From Microbacterium sp. SMR1 (lineage in GTDB: Bacteria; Actinomycetota; Actinomycetes; Actinomycetales; Microbacteriaceae): a stretch of DNA of 64,000 nucleotides. Under the pieces are notes generated by a model. The model did no database searches and was not told the origin of the DNA. It was given only the letters and a program-made list of their open reading frames with translations. Shown here one piece after another: positions 30,461-41,245 of this stretch. Location: assembly GCF_003289625.1 (NCBI RefSeq), contig NZ_QMBN01000003.1:464034-528033 (forward strand), in the 5' to 3' direction. The first letter of the stretch is position 1; each line of letters begins with the position of its first letter. The translations under genes were made by a program, and so were the position numbers.

Positions 30461-30901
30461 ATGCCATCGGAGACTTCTGTGCCGCGTAGCGGCGGTCTTC
30501 ACCGAATCTGGTCGTCGAGTCTCGTGCGCTACCTCGTGATGGGGGGCCTCGCGTTCGCCTTCGACGTCGGTCTGCTCGCTTTGCTCCATGACGTCGCCGG
30601 TGTCCCGCTCGCCGTCGCAACGCCCACCGCGTTCCTTGCGAGCTTCGTCGTCACGTACACGCTCCAGCGTCTGTTCGCGTTCCGCGCGACGGACGCGGTT
30701 GCTCCCAGTGTCGTGCGGTACGCACTGCTCGTGGCACTCAACACCGCCCTCACGACCGGCATCGTCGCCTCGGCCGACGCCCTCGGCTGGCCGTGGCTCG
30801 CAGGAAAGGTCATCGCGGTAGCGGTGACCACGGTGGGCAACTACTTCGCATACCGCTACTGGGTCTTCGCCCGTCCGAAAGGTTCTTCCACGCATGTATA
30901 A
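30461..30901 (+). CDS. GtrA-family membrane protein
   Basis: 146 aa with four membrane segments (YLVMGGLAFAFDVGLLALL; FLASFVVTYTLQRLFAF; VVRYALLVALNTALTTGIV; VITTVG-like last helix ending NYFAYRYWVF). NY-x4-YWVF near the end is the GtrA hallmark. GtrA/PF04138 proteins help move polyprenol-phosphate-linked sugars and usually sit beside a GtrB-type GT2, as here. I prefer the ATG at 30461, 7 nt after CAGAAT, over the ATG at 30452. The end overlaps the next gene by 8 nt. Confidence 0.87.
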   Translation: MPSETSVPRSGGLHRIWSSSLVRYLVMGGLAFAFDVGLLALLHDVAGVPLAVATPTAFLASFVVTYTLQRLFAFRATDAVAPSVVRYALLVALNTALTTGIVASADALGWPWLAGKVIAVAVTTVGNYFAYRYWVFARPKGSSTHV

Positions 30902-31856
30902 AGGCGCCGTTGTGGCCGCAGTCGTCCCGGCATACAAAGAGGAACTGATGATCGCCAAGGTCATCGAGACCATGCCCGAGTTCGTCGATCACATCGTGAT
31001 CGTCGACGACTGCAGTCCCGATGACACGAGCGGAGCCGCCGAGCGGGTGGGCGACCCACGGGTCACCCTCATCCGCCACGAGGTGAATCAGGGAGTGGGC
31101 GGTGCGATCATCACCGGGCACCGTGCCGCCCTGGACCTCGGCAGCGACGTCAACGTGATCATGGCGGGCGACGCTCAGATGGATCCGGAGTACCTGCCTA
31201 ACCTCCTCGACCGCGTGGTCGAAGACGGATACGGCTTCGCCAAGGCGAATCGTTTCTACTCTCCCGAGTCGTTCAGCGGGATGCCGGGGTACCGTGTCTT
31301 CGGCAACATCGTCCTGTCGTTCATCACGAAGCTCTCGTCGGGTTACTGGAATCTCTTCGACCCGCAGAACGGATACACTGCGATCCGGTCCGAGGCACTC
31401 CGACGGGTGCCCCTCGACCGCGTGGCCAAACGCTACAGCTTCGAGAACGATCTGCTGATCCACCTGAACATCCTCCAGGTGTCGGCCGTCGATGTCCCCA
31501 TTCCAGCTGTCTACGGCGATGAGGTCTCGAGCATCAAGCTCGGCAAAGTCGTTCCCGAGCTCATGCACCGGCTCACGGTCGGCTTCTGGCACCGTATCTG
31601 GTACCGCTATGTGCTCTGGTCCTTCTCGCCGATCGCTCTGCTACTGTTCCTCGGCCTCATCTTCCTCGGATTCGGGCTCGTCGTCACCGTCTGGCTCTTC
31701 TTCCAGATCCTCGGTTCCGTCATCGCCACGGCCGCGACCGTCATGCTGGCGGCACTCCCATTGATGTTGGGGACACAGCTCCTGATAAGCGCTCTACAGC
31801 TCGACATCCAGGCGACGCCCTCGACTCCCGAACACACACCTTTCGTCGCGCGCTGA
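30894..31856 (+). CDS. GtrB-like GT2 (polyprenyl-phosphate glycosyltransferase)
   Basis: 320 aa. GT-A domain 5-225: VAAVVPAYKEELMIAKVIE, IVDDCSPDDTS, NQGVGGAIITGHRAAL, MAGDAQMDPEYLPNL (metal site), WNLFDPQNGYTAIR. Two to three membrane segments follow (ALLLFLGLIFLGFGLVVTV, then a second pair). Together with the overlapping GtrA gene this is the classic pair that loads a sugar on undecaprenyl phosphate and brings it outside for side-chain addition. Last gene of the plus-strand operon, followed by a terminator hairpin. Confidence 0.9.
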   Translation: MYKGAVVAAVVPAYKEELMIAKVIETMPEFVDHIVIVDDCSPDDTSGAAERVGDPRVTLIRHEVNQGVGGAIITGHRAALDLGSDVNVIMAGDAQMDPEYLPNLLDRVVEDGYGFAKANRFYSPESFSGMPGYRVFGNIVLSFITKLSSGYWNLFDPQNGYTAIRSEALRRVPLDRVAKRYSFENDLLIHLNILQVSAVDVPIPAVYGDEVSSIKLGKVVPELMHRLTVGFWHRIWYRYVLWSFSPIALLLFLGLIFLGFGLVVTVWLFFQILGSVIATAATVMLAALPLMLGTQLLISALQLDIQATPSTPEHTPFVAR

Positions 31857-31866
31857 TTATGGAAGC

Positions 31867-31899
31867 CAGGGCTCCACGCCCTGAAAGCGCGGAGCCCTG
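31867..31899. terminator. Bidirectional terminator between converging operons
   Basis: CAGGGCTCC (31867-31875) pairs with GGAGCCCTG (31891-31899); inside, CGC pairs with GCG after one mismatch, leaving a 7-nt loop. No U-run, as usual in actinobacteria. It lies between the stops of the plus-strand operon and the minus-strand oxidoreductase. Confidence 0.75.
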
Positions 31900-31917
31900 C
31901 GGACCGGTGGCCTCGGA

Positions 31918-32934
31918 TCATGCGGTGGTCGCGGCTTTGTCCCCGGTGTGGATGAGGCGCCCGTCGTCCGCCGCAGACTGGAGAGACGCCTCGACGACCC
32001 CGAGGACGTGAACAGCCTCGCGCATCGTGGACAGAGCGGTGTGCTGCCCGTTGACAGCGTCCCGGAATGCCTCGAGTTCGGCGCGCAAGGGCTCACGCTT
32101 CGGGAACGCGAAACGTGTGACATCTCCCTCGGAGACGCCTCGGAACGTCGAGACGGACTCCCACTCGAGGGCGGCCGTACCGTTGCGATACAGCGTCAGG
32201 TCAGCGGTGGCGGTGTCTGCGATGAAAGTCCCTCTCTCGCCGGTCACAACCGTGACGCGTTCTTTCATCGGGCTCAGCCAGTTGATCAAGTGGTTGACGA
32301 CGGCACCGTCCGCGAGCCGACCGGCGATGGCGATCATGTCTTCGAAAGACCGCCCGCTCTGGAACGCGGTCTGCGCGGAAACCGCGGCATAGGACGACTG
32401 AGCGACCCACGCAGTGAGATCGATGTCATGCGTGGCCAGGTCCTTCGCCACTCCCACATCTCCGATGCGTGCCGGGAAGGTGCTCTGGCGGCGCGTCGCG
32501 ATCTGGTAGACGTCGCCGATCTCGCCGCCCGCCAACCGATCTCGCAGTTGCTGCAGGGCAGGGTTGAACCGCTCCACGTGCCCCACAGCTCCGACGAGGC
32601 CGCGCGAGTCGAACAGGTCCGCGAGCGCGCGGCCCTGCTCCGAGCTGTCAGCGATGGGCTTCTCCACCAGTACGTGCACATCGGCTTCGGCCAGAACGCT
32701 GGCGGAAGCGGCGTGGAAGCGGGTGGGTACCGCGACGACAGCGATATCGATTCCCGCAGACGCCAACGCCTCGACGTCTGGGAGGACAGAGAGGTCCCCT
32801 GCGACCCCGTGTGGGTCGCCGGCTGGGTCGGCGACCGCCACCAGCTCGACGCCGTCGATCTCGCGCAGCAAGCGTGCGTGGTGGCGCCCCATCATGCCCA
32901 GGCCGAGGAGCCCTGCCTTCAACGGGGCGCTCAT
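31918..32934 (-). CDS. Gfo/Idh/MocA oxidoreductase, WbpB/WlbA-like
   Basis: 338 aa. NAD-binding GLLGLGMMGRHHARLL at 8-23, EKP at 91-93, HVERFNP near 119, and the catalytic K164-D165...H169-D170 (VAKDLATHDIDL). In the Pseudomonas/Bordetella pathway the equivalent enzyme oxidises C3 of UDP-GlcNAc(A) for transamination. The two upstream genes encode the matching aminotransferase and acetyltransferase, which supports this over other members of this wide family. ATG overlaps the aminotransferase stop. Substrate here may lack the C6 carboxylate because no UDP-GlcNAc 6-dehydrogenase is in the window. Confidence 0.85.
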   Translation of the reverse strand: MSAPLKAGLLGLGMMGRHHARLLREIDGVELVAVADPAGDPHGVAGDLSVLPDVEALASAGIDIAVVAVPTRFHAASASVLAEADVHVLVEKPIADSSEQGRALADLFDSRGLVGAVGHVERFNPALQQLRDRLAGGEIGDVYQIATRRQSTFPARIGDVGVAKDLATHDIDLTAWVAQSSYAAVSAQTAFQSGRSFEDMIAIAGRLADGAVVNHLINWLSPMKERVTVVTGERGTFIADTATADLTLYRNGTAALEWESVSTFRGVSEGDVTRFAFPKREPLRAELEAFRDAVNGQHTALSTMREAVHVLGVVEASLQSAADDGRLIHTGDKAATTA

Positions 32935-34028
32935 GCGCCGGCTCGCATAACGTGAGTGACAGCCTCGACGATGCGTGCCAAGTCATCGTGGTCGAGCGCC
33001 GGATGCACGGGCAGCGACACGACCTCTCGCGCAGCGGCCTCGGTTTGCGGGAGTTCGACCCCGGGGGCGAAGCCCGCGAGAGAGGGGAGACGGTGGTTCG
33101 GGATGGGATAGTAGACACCGCTGCCGATCTGATGCTCCTCGCGAAGCGCCGTGACGAACCCGTCACGATCCTCCGGAACCCGGATGGTGTATTGGTGATA
33201 GACATGGTGCGCCCCGTCGGCCACGATCGGGGTGCGGATGCCTCGAAGGTGAGCGTCGAGGTACGAAGCGTTCTCCCGCCGCTTCGCGGTCCATGCGTCG
33301 ACCTTCTCGAGTTGAACCCGTCCGATGGCCGCGTGCAGGTCGGTCATCCGCGCGTTGAAGCCGACGACCTCGTTCTCGTACTGGCGTTCCATTCCTTGGT
33401 TACGCAAGAGGCGAAGCATGCGCGCGATCTCGGGGGTCGCAGCTGTGACCATTCCCCCCTCACCGCTGGTCATGTTCTTCGTCGGGTACAGCGAGAACAT
33501 GGCGAACGCGCCGAAGGTTCCGACCGGCTGCCCATGCAAGCTCGCCCCATGGGCCTGGGCCGCGTCCTCGACCAGCATCAGCTCGTGGCGCGCAGCAAGG
33601 CCCTCGAGCGCCACCATGTCAGCGGGGTGTCCGTACAGGTGTACAGGCATGATCGCCCGCGTACGCGGTGTGATCGCTGCCTCTACGCTCGACGGATCGA
33701 GCGTGAAGCTGATCGGATCGATGTCAGCGAAAACCGGAGTCGCGCCGGTCAGCGCAACCGAATTACCCGTCGCGGCGAACGTGAACGACGGGACGATCAC
33801 TTCGTCTCCGGGTCCGATGCCGCAGGCGAGCAACCCGAGGTGGAGCCCCGAGGTGCCAGAGTTGACCGCGACCGTCTCGCGCCCGCCGACGAAGTGGTCA
33901 GCAAACTCCCGCTCGAATGAGGCGACCTCGGGCCCTTGGGCGATCATTCCGCTGCGAAGCACACGGTCTACGGCAGCACGCTCCTCGTCCCCGATCTGAG
34001 GCTTGGCCGCAGGGATGAATTCAAGCAC
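32931..34028 (-). CDS. DegT/DnrJ/EryC1 sugar aminotransferase, WbpE-like
   Basis: 365 aa, PLP enzyme of the sugar aminotransferase fold. Landmarks: AVNSGTSGLHLGLLACGIG, VIVPSFTFAATGNSV, VEDAAQAHGA with D155, and the Schiff-base lysine K184 in FSLYPTKNMTSGEGG. It would transfer an amino group from glutamate to the 3-keto sugar made by the neighbouring oxidoreductase. GTG start overlaps the acetyltransferase gene by 8 nt. WbpE identity is inferred from the three-gene set. Confidence 0.9.
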   Translation of the reverse strand: MLEFIPAAKPQIGDEERAAVDRVLRSGMIAQGPEVASFEREFADHFVGGRETVAVNSGTSGLHLGLLACGIGPGDEVIVPSFTFAATGNSVALTGATPVFADIDPISFTLDPSSVEAAITPRTRAIMPVHLYGHPADMVALEGLAARHELMLVEDAAQAHGASLHGQPVGTFGAFAMFSLYPTKNMTSGEGGMVTAATPEIARMLRLLRNQGMERQYENEVVGFNARMTDLHAAIGRVQLEKVDAWTAKRRENASYLDAHLRGIRTPIVADGAHHVYHQYTIRVPEDRDGFVTALREEHQIGSGVYYPIPNHRLPSLAGFAPGVELPQTEAAAREVVSLPVHPALDHDDLARIVEAVTHVMRAGA

Positions 34029-34644
34029 GAGTTTCCTCCTCTAGTACACCTTCAGACTCGACGAAGCGGGCTCCGGTGCGGGGACACACCCACCGCTCGC
34101 CGATTTGCTCGAGTGGCAAGCCAGCTGGTCCCACCCAACCGATGCGTCTGGCTGGAACACCCGCGACGAGAGCGTAATCGGGCACGTCCTTGACGACTAC
34201 GGCACCAGCGGCGATGGTGGCCCACCGACCGATGACGACAGGAGCAACGCACGTCGCACGGGCGCCGATGGAAGCTCCTTCGCGCACCGTCACGCCAACA
34301 GGGGTCCAGTCGGAAGCGGACTTGGGCGACCCGTCGGGGTTGATTGCTCGGGGATAAGTATCGTTCGTCAGAACAACAGCGGGCCCCACGAAGACGCCTC
34401 TGCCCAGATCAGCTGGCTCGTACACGAGCGCGTAGTTCTGAATCTTGCAGTTGTCGCCGACAGAGACACCGGCGCCGATGTACACACCTCGACCGATCAC
34501 GCAGTTCTCGCCGATCACCGCCCCCTCCCGCACCTGCGCGAGGTGCCAGACTGAGGAGCCCGAGCCGATGGAAGCTCCGCTCACCTCTGCTGAAGGCTCT
34601 ACCCTTGGCGCTCGGGAGGAAGATGGGACTGTTGTGTCTGTCAC
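34021..34644 (-). CDS. Hexapeptide-repeat N-acetyltransferase, WbpD-like
   Basis: 207 aa. Left-handed beta-helix repeats are visible from residue 18 to 150 (EVSGASIGSGSSVWHLAQV, GAVIGENCVIGRGVYIGAG, VTVREGASIGARATCVAP, RWATIAAGAVVVKDVPDYAL), ending VAGVPARRIGWVG. WbpD-type enzymes acetylate the 3-amino group to give a 2,3-diacetamido sugar. First gene of a three-gene minus-strand operon with overlapping stops and starts. The GTG at 34644 has TAGGCT 8 nt upstream. Confidence 0.9.
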   Translation of the reverse strand: MTDTTVPSSSRAPRVEPSAEVSGASIGSGSSVWHLAQVREGAVIGENCVIGRGVYIGAGVSVGDNCKIQNYALVYEPADLGRGVFVGPAVVLTNDTYPRAINPDGSPKSASDWTPVGVTVREGASIGARATCVAPVVIGRWATIAAGAVVVKDVPDYALVAGVPARRIGWVGPAGLPLEQIGERWVCPRTGARFVESEGVLEEETRA

Positions 34645-34652
34645 GGGAGATC

Positions 34653-34658
34653 AGCCTA
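34653..34658 (-). promoter_or_regulatory. -10 box of the WbpD/E/B-type operon
   Basis: TAGGCT on the minus strand, 8 nt before the GTG at 34644, in the 58-nt gap after the upstream RgpF-type gene. Confidence 0.5.
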
Positions 34659-34702
34659 GCCCGTGACCAGCGCGCTCCTCGGGCCGCCACCCGGGAGAAC
34701 AC

Positions 34703-36633
34703 CTACTCAGCGGATTCCCCCTCTCGGCCCTTCAGGAGTCGGTTGGCGACATTGTGGATCCATCGGCCGGGGCGCCGACCCGGGTCCATCATCCGACGCA
34801 GGCGATGCACAACACCCATGTGGTTCACGCGCATGTACATGCGTAAGAAATCTCTCGCCGATCCTGCTCCGACGTACCCGAGCGCGCGAAGCCGATCGAT
34901 CTTCTCGTCGACGTAGCCCGGAACCGTCGCCGACATCTCGTCGAGCTTGTAGTCGAGGGCGGTGTGACTGACGGCGGCGTAATCGGGCGTGACGATGGTT
35001 CGCGCGTGGTACCCGAGCTCCCCCGCGGCATACGCGGGCATGCGTTCCAGAATGTGTGCCAGGCCGCCGTCCTGATACGCCTCCGCGCCGCCGAAGTCCG
35101 CGTACTGCCACGGATGCTGCACGAGGATACGCAAAGCTGCCGGTCGTGCGATGAACATCGAGCCGTACGGTGCGAGGGGAGACACGTCGTCGAGCGGAAC
35201 TCGAATCCCCAACTCCTCAGCGAGGACGGCGAACCCGGGCTTGTTGGCCCACCAGGCCCGGCCCAGGGTGGGGTACCCAATGTGAATCATCGGCGGGAAC
35301 ACGAGCCCCAGACCGGCTTCACGCTGGAAAAGTGCAATCACCCGCGAGCTATGCTCGGCGTCATTGAGAAGGTTCAGGAACTGTTGCTGCCTGAAGTGCG
35401 TCCCGACGTTGTAGCCGTCCTGGGGGGTCTTCTTGCTGTGGAGCTTCACGACAATGTCGTAGTCGTCGGATAGCAGTACATCACGACAGCCGATCAAGAA
35501 TGCACTCTGGTCTCTGCCGTCATTGGAGTCCACGACGCGCACCGACACGGCGCCGCGTTCGCCCGGTAAGGCCGCGAGGCGCTGCTCGATGTCTCGTGCT
35601 CGATCCGCGTCGGGAGTGGTGACGATGAGGTCATATGCGAGAGGCAGCGTATTCGCACGTTCGATCAACTCGCCGGTCATCTCGGCGTAGAAGATGTGAG
35701 CTATGACGACGATCCGCAACGGCGCCGCGGGGTCGTACGGCGGATGGTCGACATTCACGATGTCCATGAGCCCGGCGTCGGCATTCAGAACTTTGGGGGG
35801 GACATTGCGTGCGAGATTCGCCAGCGCCATCTCTATCGGGTATCCAGCATCAGCTGCGGCGTCCAGCAGCCATCGCCCGACAACCGCGTGCCGGTCGAGG
35901 AACGGAGGCGAATGGAAGAACGGTCGCTTCTTGAGCAGAGGACAGCCATCCTGCATGAGCGCGAGCGGCGCCAGAAGCGAGGCATTGACGCTGCCGTACT
36001 CGTCGGATGCGAAAGCCACATCACCCGTGTAGCCGCTCTCACGGAAAGCAGAAGTGAAGACGATCTCGTGATTCTTGACAGCGTCGGCGTACGACCCTAT
36101 CTCAGGCAGTTCGTCCCAATAACGGGCCCATCGTTCACTCGTGAACATTTCGCGTCGCACGGCGATCCAGAACGATTGAAAGTGGTAAGGAACATTCTTG
36201 CCCGCCACAGGATTGTGCTGCTCGGGCGCATGATCGGTCATCCCCCAGAAGTGGAGCGCGCGCGATGCCATCCGGTCGAAAACTGGTGCGAAGGGACGCA
36301 CCGGGCCGAACCACGTGTCGTTGGTCAGAACAAGCTCGTCGAATTCTTCTATGCTGCGCCCGAGATGCCGAAGCGCGTAGCGTTGCGCCTCGATATCAAA
36401 GCCCGTGTTCTCACGTTCCAGGATCACATCGGCAACCCGCTCGAGCCGCGCCCGCGCGACAGGCGTCAACGAACCGTTGACGACGGCGACTATGTGTTCG
36501 CTGTGCGGTCGCAGTGCCTCGAGCGCGTGCACCACGTAGTCATCGACACCGCCTCTGCGGTCGTAGACCGTGTAAATGACCAACCGACGTGCGTGCGCGT
36601 GCAGCGCGACGGCCGGGACAACATTCGGATTGT

Positions 36634-36637
<4 letters not shown>
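34703..36637 (-). CDS. RgpF-type rhamnan synthesis protein (copy 2)
   Basis: 644 aa from the GTG at 36637. Rhamnan-synthesis-F family features: VIYTVYDRRGGVDDYVVHAL, NTGFDIEAQRYAL, LTNDTWFGPVRPF, FQSFWIAVRREMF, IVVKLHSKKTPQDG, LNLLNDAEHSSRVIALF, GLGLVFPPMIHIGYPTLG. RgpF is needed for rhamnose-glucose polysaccharides in streptococci. The protein has no signal peptide or clear membrane segment. The start overlaps the stop of the upstream paralogue (GTGA); a longer in-frame reading to 37195 runs across that gene and was rejected. Codon use is less GC-biased than in the flanking housekeeping genes. Confidence 0.88.
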
Positions 36638-39782
<3,145 letters not shown>

Positions 39783-39785
39783 CGC

Positions 39786-41198
39786 GTGGCCATCGAGTTC
39801 GGCAAGACGCTCACGGTCACCGAGACCGCCATCCCGGGGCTGATCGTCCTCGATCTTCCCGTGCACGGCGACTCCCGGGGTTGGTTCAAGGAGAACTGGC
39901 AACGCGAGAAGATGACCGCGGCCGGCATCGATCTGCCCGACTTCGGCCCGGTGCAGAACAACATCTCGTTCAACGACGCGGTGGGCACGACCCGCGGTAT
40001 CCACGCCGAGCCCTGGGACAAGTACGTCTCGGTCGCCACGGGCCGCATCTTCGGCGCTTGGGTCGACCTTCGTGAGGGGCCGACCTTCGGGGCCGTCTAC
40101 ACCGCTGAGCTCGACCCCTCGCGAGCGATCTTCGTCCCGCGCGGCGTCGGGAACTCGTATCAGACGCTCGAGCCCGACACCGCGTACACGTACCTCGTGA
40201 ACGACCACTGGTCGCCCGATGCGACCTACACCTTCCTGAATCTCGCCGACGAGACCGCCGCGATCGAGTGGCCGATCCCGCTCGATCAGGTCGAGATCAG
40301 TGAGAAGGACAAGAACCACCCGCGTCTTTCCGATGTGGTTCCGATGCCGCCCAAGCGCATCCTGGTGACCGGCGCGAACGGCCAGCTCGGCCGGGCTCTG
40401 CGCGCCGAGTTCGGCGATCACCCCTGGATGGAGTACGCGGGGCGGGACGAGCTCGACCTGACGTCGCCCGACCTGGCCTCCGCGCGCCGGTGGCGCGACT
40501 ACAGCACGATCATCAACGCGGCCGCGTACACGAAGGTCGACCTCGCCGAGACCCCCGAGGGGCGCGTCGAAGCCTGGGCTGCCAACGTCACCGCGGTCGC
40601 CGCGCTGGCGCGCCTCGCGACGGCGAACGGAATCACGCTCGTGCACGTCTCGAGCGACTACGTGTTCGATGGAACGAAGGACGGCGCGTACACCGAGAAC
40701 GACCCCGTGTCGCCGCTCGGCGTGTACGGGCAGACGAAGGCCGCCGGGGATGCCGTCGTGTCCGTGGTTCCCCGTCACTACATCGTCCGCACCAGCTGGG
40801 TGATCGGAGACGGCAACAACTTCGTCCGCACGATGGCTTCGCTCGCCGAGCGAGGGATCGATCCGAAGGTGGTCGACGACCAGATCGGGCGTCTGACGTT
40901 CACCGACGACATCGCGCGGGCGATACGGCACCTGCTCGACGGCGGCGCGGCCTACGGCGTCCACAACGTGACCTCACACGGCGAACCAACGACCTGGTAT
41001 GAGATCGCGCGCGACGTCTTCCATATCGGCGGCCACGACCCTGACCGAGTGACGGGGGTCTCGACCGCGGAATACTTCGCCGGGTCAGAACGCGCTGTAG
41101 CCGCGCGACCGCGCAACAGCATGCTTCGCCTCGATCCCGCCAGCGGTCTGCACCCCGGGCTCGCGCACGAACGACTCCGCGCATACCTCGCGGATTGA
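39786..41198 (+). CDS. Fused dTDP-4-keto-6-deoxyglucose 3,5-epimerase / dTDP-4-keto-rhamnose reductase
   Basis: 470 aa, two enzymes in one chain. Residues 1-185 are an RmlC cupin: DSRGWFKENW, TRGIHAEPWDKYV with the base at H73, and FVPRGVGNSYQTLE. Residues 190-470 are RmlD: RILVTGANGQLGRAL, AAAYTKVDLAE, SSDYVFDGT, and Y314-x3-K318 in YGQTKAAGD. Together with rmlA and rmlB this completes dTDP-L-rhamnose. The fusion would keep the unstable 4-keto intermediate close to the reductase. RmlC-RmlD fusions are known in some actinobacteria. GTG at 39786; a strong terminator follows. Confidence 0.95.
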   Translation: MAIEFGKTLTVTETAIPGLIVLDLPVHGDSRGWFKENWQREKMTAAGIDLPDFGPVQNNISFNDAVGTTRGIHAEPWDKYVSVATGRIFGAWVDLREGPTFGAVYTAELDPSRAIFVPRGVGNSYQTLEPDTAYTYLVNDHWSPDATYTFLNLADETAAIEWPIPLDQVEISEKDKNHPRLSDVVPMPPKRILVTGANGQLGRALRAEFGDHPWMEYAGRDELDLTSPDLASARRWRDYSTIINAAAYTKVDLAETPEGRVEAWAANVTAVAALARLATANGITLVHVSSDYVFDGTKDGAYTENDPVSPLGVYGQTKAAGDAVVSVVPRHYIVRTSWVIGDGNNFVRTMASLAERGIDPKVVDDQIGRLTFTDDIARAIRHLLDGGAAYGVHNVTSHGEPTTWYEIARDVFHIGGHDPDRVTGVSTAEYFAGSERAVAARPRNSMLRLDPASGLHPGLAHERLRAYLAD

Positions 41199-41205
41199 GA
41201 CAGCA

Positions 41206-41234
41206 CGCGCGCACCCGATCGACGGGTGCGCGCG
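41206..41234. terminator. Bidirectional terminator after rmlC-rmlD
   Basis: Perfect 12-bp stem CGCGCGCACCCG / CGGGTGCGCGCG with a 5-nt loop ATCGA, in the 47-nt gap between converging genes. No U-run. Confidence 0.85.
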
Positions 41235-41245
41235 GCAGCTCTCCG

